The notes beneath the pieces are model-generated. The model did not search any database. It was not told the DNA's origin and worked only from the letters and a program-made list of their open reading frames with translations. DNA of 64,000 nucleotides. Source: CAZXPY01 sp964643435. Lineage in GTDB: Bacteria; Patescibacteriota; Microgenomatia; Woykebacterales; RBG-16-39-9b. Position 1 is the stretch's first letter, and each line of letters begins with the position of its first letter. The translations under genes and the position numbers were made by a program. The stretch is from contig CAZXPY010000001.1 of the NCBI GenBank assembly GCA_964643435.1, positions 62,001-126,000 on the forward strand, written 5' to 3'. Positions 16,216 to 24,169 of this stretch are shown piece by piece.

Positions 16216-16862
16216 ACGCAATTCCTAATTATGTAAAAATTAAAGGAACTTTTTACGATGAACTGACTGATCCAAAAAAAGTTGGGATATTTAGATCTTG
16301 GTTGCATAATGCCCGCTACGAAAGGCTAAGAGAGAGCGTAAAAAAATATTACAAAAAAGGCGACGTGGTTTTGGATTTAGCTTGTGGCGGTTGTAATTGG
16401 AACAGGGATAAAATTCCGGTTGTCGGCGTCGATATTAACGAAAACTTGCTAAACTTCGGGCTAAAAAACGGTCGCTTAAGCAGAAAAATTGTCGCCGATA
16501 TTTACCGGATTCCTTTAAAAAGTAACTTTGCGGATATTGTAATAATGAGTGAAATTTTAGAACACGTTTCTGAAATAGATAAAGTATTAGCTGAAAGCAA
16601 GAGAATCTTAAAGGTAGACGGAAAATTAATTACGAGCGTTCCTTACGATTCTTTCCCCAGTCCTCATCTGGCGCTTTTCACGGTCCACTGCCTTATTAAA
16701 GGCTATATTTTTGGAGATCCTTATTATAAGAAATTTTGCGGTCATATTAATCGCTTTTCAATGAGGAAAATACGTTCTATTTTAGCCAATCATTTTAAAA
16801 TAATCGAACAATTCCCCGAGCATATGCTCCATATTTTTACCATTGCTGAAAAAATTACTTAA
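16212..16862 (+). CDS. Class I SAM-dependent methyltransferase
   Basis: A 216-residue methyltransferase. Motif I is 'VVLDLACGGCNW' (about residue 52), followed by 'VVGVDINENLL' and 'IVIMSEILEHVSEIDKVL' (motif post-I/II), then 'LITSVPYD'. It closes the heptose operon and may O-methylate a sugar or lipid intermediate; the substrate is unknown. Its last 8 bases overlap the stop end of the convergent aldo-keto reductase gene. Confidence 0.78.
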   Translation: MNAIPNYVKIKGTFYDELTDPKKVGIFRSWLHNARYERLRESVKKYYKKGDVVLDLACGGCNWNRDKIPVVGVDINENLLNFGLKNGRLSRKIVADIYRIPLKSNFADIVIMSEILEHVSEIDKVLAESKRILKVDGKLITSVPYDSFPSPHLALFTVHCLIKGYIFGDPYYKKFCGHINRFSMRKIRSILANHFKIIEQFPEHMLHIFTIAEKIT

Positions 16863-17679
16863 AATTCTCCTCCAACTTTTCTTTATCTGACTGGGTTAAT
16901 TGCCAACCAACACTATCAGTAATCTCATCTATATGGGCTTTCGTGCTTGCCTTTGGAATTACAATTACTGGGAGTTTTTCGAGTAACCAGCGCAGCGCAA
17001 TTTGGGCAGGCGTTTTATTATATTTACTAGCTATTTTATCCAATATTGGAAAAAGACCTTTTTGGGTTAATCTACCGCTTGCTAGAGGTGTGTAAGCGGT
17101 CAGAATAATTTTTTCTTTTTCGCAATAAGTAAGAAGCTCTTTTTCCGGGTCGCGGTGAAGAAGACTATATTCAACTTGATTTGTGACAATTTTATTCTTA
17201 GTATAACTTTGGGCATTAGAGAGCTGACGGGCCGAAAAATTAGAAACGCCAATAAAACGGATTAAACCTTGGGAGACTAAAGTATCAAAAGCCGCCATTG
17301 CATTTTTCATTGAAGCAAAAGGGTTGTACCAATGAATTAAATAAAGATCAATAAATTTTAAGTTTAATCTTTTTAAGCTGTTTCCACAAGATCTAAGAAT
17401 CCCCTCGTAACTAAGATGGTGGGGGGATACTTTGGTGGTAATAAAAATTTTTTTTCGATCAAAAAGTTTAACAGCTTCTCCAACTAACTCTTCTGAATGC
17501 CCTGCCCCGTAGATTTCGGCGGTATCAATATGAGTAATTCCCAGGCTAATGGCGTATTGAATAGCCTTAATATAATCTTCGTCACGTGAACGATTGGTAT
17601 TTAAAGAGCCGCCCATCCTCCAGGTTCCTAAACCCAGAACCGGTATTTTAATATTACCCGTTAATACTTTAAATTCCAC
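16855..17679 (-). CDS. Aldo-keto reductase
   Basis: A 274-residue NADPH-dependent TIM-barrel reductase. The catalytic tetrad is visible: Asp and Tyr in 'HIDTAEIYGAGHSE' (near residue 52-57), Lys in 'ITTKVSPHH', His in 'LYLIHWYNP'. 'GVSNFSARQL' and the C-terminal 'VIPKASTKAHI' cofactor loop are intact. The substrate is likely a small carbonyl compound. It stands alone on the reverse strand, starts with GTG, and has an extended -10 box ten bases upstream. It marks the border between the heptose operon and a non-glycan stretch. Confidence 0.88.
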   Translation of the reverse strand: MEFKVLTGNIKIPVLGLGTWRMGGSLNTNRSRDEDYIKAIQYAISLGITHIDTAEIYGAGHSEELVGEAVKLFDRKKIFITTKVSPHHLSYEGILRSCGNSLKRLNLKFIDLYLIHWYNPFASMKNAMAAFDTLVSQGLIRFIGVSNFSARQLSNAQSYTKNKIVTNQVEYSLLHRDPEKELLTYCEKEKIILTAYTPLASGRLTQKGLFPILDKIASKYNKTPAQIALRWLLEKLPVIVIPKASTKAHIDEITDSVGWQLTQSDKEKLEENFK

Positions 17680-17688
17680 TTTTTAATT

Positions 17689-17697
17689 ATTCTAACA
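17689..17697 (-). promoter_or_regulatory. Extended -10 promoter of the aldo-keto reductase
   Basis: On the reverse strand TGTTAGAAT (TGn plus TAGAAT) lies ten bases before the GTG at 17679, leaving a leader of only about three bases. The -35 region is weak, as is usual with an extended -10. Confidence 0.45.
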
Positions 17698-17733
17698 TTA
17701 AGTAAAAATTCCGAAATTAGATTTCTGACCTTG

Positions 17734-17763
17734 TTGACAATGATGTTCTCTTTACCGTATAAT
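17734..17763 (+). promoter_or_regulatory. Consensus sigma-70 type promoter
   Basis: TTGACA (17734-17739), 18-base spacer and TATAAT (17758-17763): both boxes perfect. The start ATG at 17774 lies about four bases after the expected transcription start, so there is no room for a Shine-Dalgarno site. It is the best promoter of the window and suggests strong expression of the small exported protein. Confidence 0.75.
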
Positions 17764-17773
17764 TTAATTGATA

Positions 17774-18373
17774 ATGATAAAAACTGCCAAACCAATTGTT
17801 TTTTCAGTTATTCTACTACTCTCTTTACTTGTCTTTGCTTCTCTTGCCTTCGCAATTAGCCCTAAAGCGGCAAACTCTCAAGCTCAAAAGAGCGCCACCA
17901 GATCAGCTATAGGCAAAGAAAAATTAACCGAAGCAAGACTGCGAGTTTGTCAAAAAATCGAAACCGCTGTCCAGAAGCGTTCCGCAAGAATAGCATCTAG
18001 GGCCACTAATATGGAAAAGGTTTTCGATTCCATTGCGGCTAGGGTGGAGATTTACTATACGGATAAGTTAGTACCAAAGGGGAAAACAGTAGCGAATTAC
18101 GATTCTTTAGTTGGTGCTATTGAAGCGAAGAAAGAAGCAGTTGGAGCAGCTGTTGGCGTTGCCCAAGCAGACGCTGCAAGTTTCAACTGCAGTGGAGAAG
18201 ATCCAAAGGGACAGATAGGAGCGTTCCGAACCGATATGCAAACTGTTATTAAAGCCTTGAAAGAATACCGCACCTCGATTAAAAATTTAATTGTAGCGGT
18301 GCGTTCAGTAACGGGGGCAGAAAATAGAAACACTCCTAACTCTGCGACTGAAAGCAATGAGGTGAACCAATAA
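17774..18373 (+). CDS. Small exported protein, helical/coiled-coil, unknown function
   Basis: A 199-residue protein with a signal peptide: Lys near the N-terminus, hydrophobic run 'VFSVILLLSLLVFASLA' and a likely cleavage site after 'AFA' (about residue 25). The mature part is Ala/Lys/Glu-rich and predicted mostly helical, with two cysteines (about residues 59 and 134), and ends in a polar, Asn/Ser-rich tail. ATG 17774 is preferred over the TTG two codons upstream because of promoter spacing. It overlaps the next gene by one base (TAATG), so both probably act together at the envelope. No family was recognised. Confidence 0.7.
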   Translation: MIKTAKPIVFSVILLLSLLVFASLAFAISPKAANSQAQKSATRSAIGKEKLTEARLRVCQKIETAVQKRSARIASRATNMEKVFDSIAARVEIYYTDKLVPKGKTVANYDSLVGAIEAKKEAVGAAVGVAQADAASFNCSGEDPKGQIGAFRTDMQTVIKALKEYRTSIKNLIVAVRSVTGAENRNTPNSATESNEVNQ

Positions 18374-18672
18374 TGGATTCGAACGCAACACCAACAGCTC
18401 CAGTAATGGAGCCAAAGAAAGATAAAAAAACTGTCTACACTGTAATTAGTGCTGTGGTAGTGTTACTGGTTCTTGTAATTGCAATCTGGTACGCTTCGGC
18501 AACTAAACAACCTACGTATCAGCAACCTACCTATCAACCACCAACTACAGTAGATAACAGCCTTAAAAATGATTCAGATTTAACCTCAGCCGAAAAGAGT
18601 TTAGACTCATCAGACATTGATGGTCTAGGGACAGAATTAGACCAAAATGACGCTGACGCCTCTCAATTCTAA
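18373..18672 (+). CDS. Small single-span membrane protein with Pro/Gln/Tyr linker
   Basis: A 99-residue protein: a polar N-terminal 25 residues rich in Pro and Lys, one membrane helix (VISAVVVLLVLVIAIWYAS, about residues 29-47), then a 'PTYQQPTYQPP' repeat and an acidic Asp/Ser-rich tail outside the membrane. It probably shows the acidic tail on the cell surface next to the exported protein encoded just before it, with which it is translationally coupled. Function unknown. Confidence 0.65.
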   Translation: MDSNATPTAPVMEPKKDKKTVYTVISAVVVLLVLVIAIWYASATKQPTYQQPTYQPPTTVDNSLKNDSDLTSAEKSLDSSDIDGLGTELDQNDADASQF

Positions 18673-18707
18673 ATCCTAAGAAAAGTAATAACCCTTTCTA
18701 GCGATCA

Positions 18708-18737
18708 GAGCCACGATTTTTTCCTCGAAAAACGCTC
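18708..18737 (+). terminator. Imperfect hairpin after the small-protein operon
   Basis: GAG at 18708-18710 pairs with CTC at 18735-18737, and CG-(A)-TTTTTT pairs with GAAAAACG around a CCTC loop. The stem is bulged and has no clear T run after it, so a terminator role is only possible. Confidence 0.25.
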
Positions 18738-18747
18738 ATTAGTTTGT

Positions 18748-18753
18748 TAGAAT
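18748..18753 (+). promoter_or_regulatory. -10 box of the ZIP transporter gene
   Basis: TAGAAT lies ten bases before the ATG at 18763, giving an almost leaderless transcript. No convincing -35 box was seen. Confidence 0.4.
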
Positions 18754-18762
18754 TTAATCTGT

Positions 18763-19386
18763 ATGACGTGGAGAGGCTTATCTAAAGATTTTTTCGTTTG
18801 TACTGCTTCGGGACTTTTTATAGGGGCAGTTGTTTTTGATATCTTTCCAGAAGTCTCAGACGAATTGGGTCAAACAAAAGCCTTCGTTTTTATCTTAATT
18901 GGTTTATTAATTTGGCATCTTTTAAAACTTTTCACTGATTATTTATCTAAAAATAGTTTGGCTATCGTTTCTGTCTTGGCTTTTTGGTTTCACTCTTTTT
19001 TGGAAGGAGCGGTGACTGCCTTAAGTTTCTCCTTTAGTATTGGAACGGGATTGGCGGTGGCAACAGGGATGATACTTCACCTTGTGCCTGAATTCTTTGC
19101 GATTGTTGCCTTAATGCAAGGAGAAGGGGTTTCCCTCAAAAAGTCTGTTTTAGTAGATTTTGGCGGGATAATTACCCTATTAATAAGTTTTACAATTGTG
19201 TATTTTCTTTTAAAGGAAATAAATGAGAGTGTTCTAGGTATTTTAATAGCAGTGAGTGGTGGGGCTTTTCTGTACATCGGGGTTGTTTCCTTTCTAAAGC
19301 GGGCCAAAAATTCTTGGAATATTTGGGGTCTCTTAACCGGGCTGTTAATAATCGGAATTTGGAATATCTTTTTCAGAGGTGTATAA
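18763..19386 (+). CDS. ZIP-family metal transporter
   Basis: A 207-residue membrane protein with about seven helices. The two metal-site helices of the ZIP family are present: 'WFHSFLEGAVTALSF' (compare HNxxDG of helix 4) and 'ILHLVPEFFAIVALM' (compare HExPHE of helix 5), here with His-Glu and His-Glu as ligands. The protein is a little shorter than most ZIPs (about 230-270). It likely imports zinc or another divalent cation. The gene is monocistronic and converges with secA. Confidence 0.82.
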   Translation: MTWRGLSKDFFVCTASGLFIGAVVFDIFPEVSDELGQTKAFVFILIGLLIWHLLKLFTDYLSKNSLAIVSVLAFWFHSFLEGAVTALSFSFSIGTGLAVATGMILHLVPEFFAIVALMQGEGVSLKKSVLVDFGGIITLLISFTIVYFLLKEINESVLGILIAVSGGAFLYIGVVSFLKRAKNSWNIWGLLTGLLIIGIWNIFFRGV

Positions 19387-19442
19387 GGAAGTCCTGAGGT
19401 AAGGTAAAGACTTCCCACGGAGGTGATAAGTACTGAAACCTC
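19387..19442. terminator. Two hairpins between convergent ZIP and secA genes
   Basis: GGAAGTC (19387-19393) pairs with GACTTCC (19409-19415), and GAGGT (19420-19424) with ACCTC (19438-19442). The place between two convergent genes suggests transcription termination in both directions, but neither stem is followed by a T run. Confidence 0.3.
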
Positions 19443-22111
19443 TATCCTTTATGTTGGGGAGAGTTGATTAGACCACATTTTTTCCACTTGAGGCCGCTGC
19501 CGCAGGGGCAAGGGTCGTTGCGACCAATTTTTTGTTTACTGGAGAACGTTGGGTTCCCACTCGAAGGAGCGTTTATTGGTTTTGCCTCTTGAGACTGGGG
19601 TTGAACGGAAACTTTAAATATCCTTCTTGTTACTTCAAAATCAATTGAGTCAATAAGATTTTCAAATAATTTAAAAGCCTCCGCTTTATACTCAACCAGA
19701 GGATCTCTTTGACCATAGCCTCGCAGCCCAATTCCTTCCCGCAAGTCATCAATATCATCAAGATGATTCATCCATAAAGCGTCAATTGTTGATAAAAGAA
19801 CCAACTTTTCTATTTGCCGGCTGGCCTCGGCTCCAAGCTGTTTTTCTCTGGCTTCGTATAAATCAACGACAATTTTATTTAAAAGTTCAATTATTTTGTT
19901 TTGGTCTTTTAATTGGGAAATTTCAGTCTTTATTTGGTCTCGGCTTGCTTCATCAAAAGGAATAATTGTGGAAAATTCTTGAGCGATTTTTTCATAATTT
20001 ACTACACCGTCAGCTTGGTTTATGTAAACAATTGTTTCAATTTCCTCACGTAGCTTCTCGTAAATACTTTCCTTCAGCGAAAAAGTTTCCTGATCAGCCC
20101 CTTGATCTAAATTTTTTTCCTCTCCATCCGCAGTTTGTTGCCTAGATTTACCCTCTAGAATTTCTCTTCTCATCCCATAAATTATCTCTCGCTGTTTATT
20201 CATTACGTCATCATATTCAACTAAGTGTTTGCGGATGTCAAAGTTATGACCCTCAACTTTATTTTGAGCATTTTCAATTGCTTTTGAAACAAGAGCATTT
20301 TCAATTGGTATATCTTCAGGAATCTTAAGAGCCGTCATCAGATTAGCCACGGTTTCTCCGCCAAAAAGGCGCATAATGTCGTCTTGCAAAGAAACGTAAA
20401 ATCTTGAAGAACCAGGATCCCCTTGCCGACCGCTTCGTCCTCGGAGCTGATTATCAATTCTTCTTGCCTCATGCCTCTCGGTTCCAGTAATGTGCAAACC
20501 TCCAACAGCGACCACCCCATCACCTAGTTTAATATCAACTCCACGGCCGGCAATATTGGTAGCTAACGTTACCGAGCCTTTTTGGCCCGCCTTGGCAATT
20601 ATTTGGGCCTCTCGTTCGTGGTTTTTGGCATTTAAAATTTCATGAGTTATGCCTTTTCTCTTGAGAAGTTCTCCTAGAAGTTCGTTTTTTTCAATTGAAG
20701 TGGTTCCGATAAGAAGCGGCTGACCTTTTTTATTAAGGGTCTCAATTTCCTTAACGATTGCCTCGTATTTTGCCCTCTCAGTTTTATAGACGCTGTCAGG
20801 ATAATCTTTTCTAATCATTGGTTTGTTTGTAGGAACAGCAATTACTTCTAGCTTATATATCTTGTGAAATTCTTCCGCTTCAGTAGCCGCAGTTCCAGTC
20901 ATACCCGCTAATCTTTTGTAGAGTCTGAAATAGTTTTGGAAAGAAATTGTCGCTAGTGTCCGTGTTTCTTGCTGAATTTTTACTCCTTCTTTTGCCTCTA
21001 TCGCCTGGTGTAAGCCTTCACTATAGCGTCGCCCAAACATTAATCTTCCGGTGAACTCATCAACAATAATTACTTCGCTATTCTTTACAACGTAATCCCG
21101 GTCTTTTTTAAATAAGGTTTTTGCTTTCAGCGCTTCTTCAATATGATGAATAGTTTGAAAATCTTTTTCATACAAATTATCAACACCAAGCGCTCTTTCC
21201 ACTTTACTTATCCCAATTTCGGTTAAAGCGGCAGTTTTGAGTTTCTCATCAATAACGTAATCAACCTCATTATTTAGAGTCTCAACAAGTTTTGAAAATG
21301 TATAATATTTTTCAGTGGGTTCTTGATCTGGGGCACTAATGATTAGTGGCGTTCTTGCCTCGTCAATAAGAATAGAATCAACCTCGTCAACAATCGCAAA
21401 ATGCAAATTTCTCTGAACCACTTGAGTCAAATCCCAGACCATATTGTCTCGTAGATAATCAAAACCATATTCGTTATTGGTGCCATAAGTAATATCAGCT
21501 CCGTACGCTTCGCGTCTTGCAACTTCCCTTAAAAACTTACCAACACCGAGCCCTTCCTCTTCTGGAGTCAATTCTGATTTATTTTCAGTTTCTAGTGGGG
21601 GTTTATTTTCTGGACTAGGGTCAAAAAGATACGATTTTTCGTGATTGATCACACCAACCGAAAGTCCTAAAAAATGATAAATAGGACCCATCCATTCAGC
21701 GTCGCGCCGCGCAAGGTAATCGTTTACAGTTACAAGGTGAACACCATCACCGCTTAGAGCGTTAAGGTAAAGAGGGAGAGTAGCAACGAGGGTTTTTCCT
21801 TCACCGGTTTTCATTTCGGCGATTTTTCCTTGGTGCAAGACAATTCCACCACCAATTTGAACGTCAAAATGCCGTTGCCCAATCGTTCTTAAAGATACTT
21901 CTCTTACCGTAGCAAAAGCTTCTGGAAGGAGGGTATCTAATGATTCACCTTTTTCTAACCTTTTTTTAAACTCAATAGTTTTCTCTTTTAGTTTTTCACG
22001 AGGAAGCTTTTTTATATCCTTTTCAAAATCGTTAGTTTGATCTATTAAAGGTTGAATCTTGTCTAATTCGCGTTCGTTTGAGTCGATTAGTTTTCCTAGA
22101 AATTTAAACAT
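19442..22111 (-). CDS. secA: Preprotein translocase ATPase SecA
   Basis: An 889-residue SecA. Walker A is 'EMKTGEGKTLVATLPL' (about residue 100), the Walker B/DEAD-like box 'IVDEVDSILIDEART', and motifs 'ITYGTNNEYGFDYLRDN', 'TGTAATEAEEF' and 'GRSGRQGDPGSSRF' are intact. About 35 extra residues, rich in Pro/Glu/Lys, sit between 'INHEKSYLFD' and 'REAYGADITYG'. The C-terminal SEC-C tail reads 'CPCGSGLKWKKCG', giving three Cys; the fourth ligand normally next to the last Cys is Gly here. SecA drives export of signal-peptide proteins through SecYEG and would serve the surface proteins encoded nearby. It has its own near-leaderless promoter. Confidence 0.97.
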   Translation of the reverse strand: MFKFLGKLIDSNERELDKIQPLIDQTNDFEKDIKKLPREKLKEKTIEFKKRLEKGESLDTLLPEAFATVREVSLRTIGQRHFDVQIGGGIVLHQGKIAEMKTGEGKTLVATLPLYLNALSGDGVHLVTVNDYLARRDAEWMGPIYHFLGLSVGVINHEKSYLFDPSPENKPPLETENKSELTPEEEGLGVGKFLREVARREAYGADITYGTNNEYGFDYLRDNMVWDLTQVVQRNLHFAIVDEVDSILIDEARTPLIISAPDQEPTEKYYTFSKLVETLNNEVDYVIDEKLKTAALTEIGISKVERALGVDNLYEKDFQTIHHIEEALKAKTLFKKDRDYVVKNSEVIIVDEFTGRLMFGRRYSEGLHQAIEAKEGVKIQQETRTLATISFQNYFRLYKRLAGMTGTAATEAEEFHKIYKLEVIAVPTNKPMIRKDYPDSVYKTERAKYEAIVKEIETLNKKGQPLLIGTTSIEKNELLGELLKRKGITHEILNAKNHEREAQIIAKAGQKGSVTLATNIAGRGVDIKLGDGVVAVGGLHITGTERHEARRIDNQLRGRSGRQGDPGSSRFYVSLQDDIMRLFGGETVANLMTALKIPEDIPIENALVSKAIENAQNKVEGHNFDIRKHLVEYDDVMNKQREIIYGMRREILEGKSRQQTADGEEKNLDQGADQETFSLKESIYEKLREEIETIVYINQADGVVNYEKIAQEFSTIIPFDEASRDQIKTEISQLKDQNKIIELLNKIVVDLYEAREKQLGAEASRQIEKLVLLSTIDALWMNHLDDIDDLREGIGLRGYGQRDPLVEYKAEAFKLFENLIDSIDFEVTRRIFKVSVQPQSQEAKPINAPSSGNPTFSSKQKIGRNDPCPCGSGLKWKKCGLINSPQHKG

Positions 22112-22114
22112 AGC

Positions 22115-22303
22115 TTAATATTCTATCACGGTTGCGTAATAGCCACCACTAGTTTTTGAACCTGAATAATCTCCAATTATGGGGATTTTTGATAATGGGG
22201 GTTGACAAATACCTATCGTTATGTTTTTATAGCTTCCGTTACCCCAAACGCCAGTATTCTTCACATTATTAACCCCAATTCTATTTTGACAATAGGAAGG
22301 GTT
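22115..22303 (-). pseudogene. 62-codon open remnant, C-terminus of a surface-type protein
   Basis: Between a stop at 22304-22306 and the stop at 22115-22117 the reverse strand is open for 62 codons in the secA frame. The product is not random-looking: Gly/Asn/Tyr/Ser-rich with two Cys-Gln pairs (SYCQN, GICQPP) and an ending 'SGGYYATVIEY' like the C-termini of pilin-like or other exported proteins. A GTG at 22264 would give 49 residues, but no ribosome-binding site or promoter precedes it. The region also holds the promoters of secA and of the 22322 gene, so it is best read as a decayed gene end. Chance coding-like sequence is possible. Confidence 0.35.
22120..22128 (-). promoter_or_regulatory. 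Extended -10 promoter of secA
   Basis: On the reverse strand TGATAGAAT (TGn plus TAGAAT) ends nine bases before the secA ATG, leaving a leader of about two bases. The -35 is weak. Confidence 0.45.
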
Positions 22304-22315
22304 TTAACGTATTCT
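22286..22315 (+). promoter_or_regulatory. Promoter of the 22322 operon, leaderless
   Basis: TTGACA (22286-22291), 18-base spacer, TATTCT (22310-22315). The GTG start at 22322 is seven bases after the -10 box, at the predicted first transcribed base. Confidence 0.6.
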
Positions 22316-22321
22316 TAATAT

Positions 22322-23434
22322 GTGAAAATAGTCGTTATTATCCCCACGTACAACGAGAGAGAGAATATTGGTCCCTTAATTGATGCCCTTGAAGAAGAAT
22401 TCGCTAAAATACCCCATGATTGCCATATCTTAGTAGTTGATGACAATTCTCCAGATAAAACCGCCCAAGTTGTAAAAGAAAAAATGGCCCAGTACGATGG
22501 AATTTATCTCCTTACTGGTGCCAAAGCGGGTTTAGGTGCCGCTTATATCAGGGGAATGAAGTTTGCCAACGATAAACTCAAGGCGGACGCGGTTATGGAG
22601 ATGGATGCTGATTTTTCCCATAAACCTTCCGATGTCCCGAGATTAATTAAAGAACTGGACGAAGGTTACGATTTTGTTATTGGTTCGCGGCATATAAAGG
22701 GAGGCAGTATTCCCGCTGATTGGTCTTTGCTGCGTAAGCTAAACACAAAGGTAGCTAATTTGGTTGCCAGATATTTAGCCGGACTCTACCGGGTTAAAGA
22801 TTGTACCGCTGGATTTCGAGCGATTAATACGGCTCTTTTGCGAAAAATTGATCTAGATAATATCCGTACGAAAGGCTACTCCTTCCAAATCGGGATTTTA
22901 CACGAGGCCATAAATGCAGGGGCGGTGATAAAAGAAGTGCCAGTTGATTTTATTGATCGAAAGAAAGGAGAAACAAAACTAGGATTTAATGTAAAAGAGC
23001 GGGTTCTTTTTATTTGGGACAGTATCTTAATTCGGTTTGAAAAAAGTGAAACTTTCTTTAAATTTGCCACGGTTGGTGCCACTGGAGTAGCGGTAAATTT
23101 AGGTTCACTTTTTATCCTTTACGAAAACTTTGGGATAATAAAAGAAATAGCATCGCCAATTGCAATTGAATTTTCAATAATTACGAATTTCCTTTTTAAT
23201 AATTCTTGGACCTTTAGTGAGCGAAAGGCAAGCTCACCTTTTTTAATAAAACTTATCAAGTTTAATATAGTTTCCTTGCTAGCTCTAATAGTTACTTACA
23301 CTACTTTTTTGATTACAACTCGCGTCTTTGGTGTATACTATCTAGTTGCTCAAAGTTTAGGAATTGTTTTGGCAATGCTTTGGAATTATTTTGTTAATTC
23401 AATCTGGACCTGGAAAATAATAAAAGAAGGATAA
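22322..23434 (+). CDS. Dpm1-type GT2 fused to a GtrA-like membrane domain
   Basis: A 370-residue protein. Residues 1-240 are a polyprenyl-phosphate hexose synthase ('IIPTYNERENIG', 'VVDDNSPDKTAQVV', 'EMDADFSHKP', 'GSRHIKGG'). Residues 243-368 hold four membrane helices of the GtrA family, opening 'FFKFATVGATGVAVNLG' and closing 'WNYFVNSIWTW'. GtrA domains are thought to help move or anchor polyprenyl-phosphate sugars; fusion to Dpm1 is known in many bacteria and archaea. It probably makes and delivers a mannosyl- or glucosyl-lipid for outside glycosylation. It heads the nucleotide-sugar block. Confidence 0.92.
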   Translation: MKIVVIIPTYNERENIGPLIDALEEEFAKIPHDCHILVVDDNSPDKTAQVVKEKMAQYDGIYLLTGAKAGLGAAYIRGMKFANDKLKADAVMEMDADFSHKPSDVPRLIKELDEGYDFVIGSRHIKGGSIPADWSLLRKLNTKVANLVARYLAGLYRVKDCTAGFRAINTALLRKIDLDNIRTKGYSFQIGILHEAINAGAVIKEVPVDFIDRKKGETKLGFNVKERVLFIWDSILIRFEKSETFFKFATVGATGVAVNLGSLFILYENFGIIKEIASPIAIEFSIITNFLFNNSWTFSERKASSPFLIKLIKFNIVSLLALIVTYTTFLITTRVFGVYYLVAQSLGIVLAMLWNYFVNSIWTWKIIKEG

Positions 23435-23443
23435 AGCAAAATT

Positions 23444-24169
23444 ATGAAAGGCGTGGTTTTAGCTGGCGGAAAAGGTACAAGGCTCTACCCCCTAACCTTC
23501 GCTACTAACAAACACTTACTTCCAGTTTACGACAAACCAATGATTTTTTACCCAATCGAAACTCTTATAAGAGCGGGAATACGCGATATTATGGTTGTTA
23601 CTGGTGGTCCTCACGCTGGTCATTTTATTCACGTTTTAAAAAACGGGAAGGAATTGGGTATAAATCATCTTGAATTTACTTACCAGGAGAATGAAGGCGG
23701 TATTGCTCACGCCCTTTCGTTAGCGGCTGATTTTGCCGATGGGGGCTCAATTACAGTTATTTTGGGGGACAATACTACCGATGCCAATATTAAAAAAGAG
23801 GTTGACAATTTTAAAGAAGGGGCCCTTATTTTTCTGAAAGAAGTCCAAGAACCCTCTCGTTTTGGTGTTCCTGTTTTTGACAGAAAAGGTAAAATTACTT
23901 CTATCGAAGAGAAACCAAAAAACCCTAAATCGAATATGGCAGTTACCGGTCTTTATATTTATGACGCTAAAGTTTTTGACTTTATTAAAAGGATCGAACC
24001 TTCAGATCGTGGAGAGCTAGAAATTACTGATGTTAATAATTTATATCTAAAAACCGGCCAATTAAATCACACTGTTTTACCGGGTTTTTGGTCTGATTCT
24101 GGTACTTTCGAAAGTCTTTTTCGTTCTAACCTTTTTTGGGCAACAAAAAAAGGTAAAATTTCTCTATGA
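23444..24169 (+). CDS. rmlA: RmlA-like sugar 1-phosphate nucleotidyltransferase (short form)
   Basis: A 241-residue nucleotidyltransferase: 'VLAGGKGTRLYPLT' (residues 5-18), 'NKHLLPVYDKPMI', 'ILGDNTTD' with the metal-binding Asp, 'GLYIYDAKVFD' and 'PGFWSDSGTFESL'. These match RmlA (dTTP:glucose 1-phosphate). It lacks the last 45-50 residues of typical 290-residue RmlA, as do archaeal and other short forms. It would feed dTDP-glucose to RmlB (26633). It overlaps the next gene by 4 bases; the preceding gene ends 9 bases upstream. Confidence 0.82.
   Translation: MKGVVLAGGKGTRLYPLTFATNKHLLPVYDKPMIFYPIETLIRAGIRDIMVVTGGPHAGHFIHVLKNGKELGINHLEFTYQENEGGIAHALSLAADFADGGSITVILGDNTTDANIKKEVDNFKEGALIFLKEVQEPSRFGVPVFDRKGKITSIEEKPKNPKSNMAVTGLYIYDAKVFDFIKRIEPSDRGELEITDVNNLYLKTGQLNHTVLPGFWSDSGTFESLFRSNLFWATKKGKISL

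Noticed and set aside
22202..22234. TTGACA at 22202 as promoter of a small RNA
   Set aside because: No good -10 box at 16-18 bases; the nearest (TATAGC at 22229) is 21 bases away, and no RNA-like structure or terminator follows.
22322..23434. Dpm1-GtrA fusion as a novel protein
   Set aside because: This fusion is widespread; it is recorded as a feature only.
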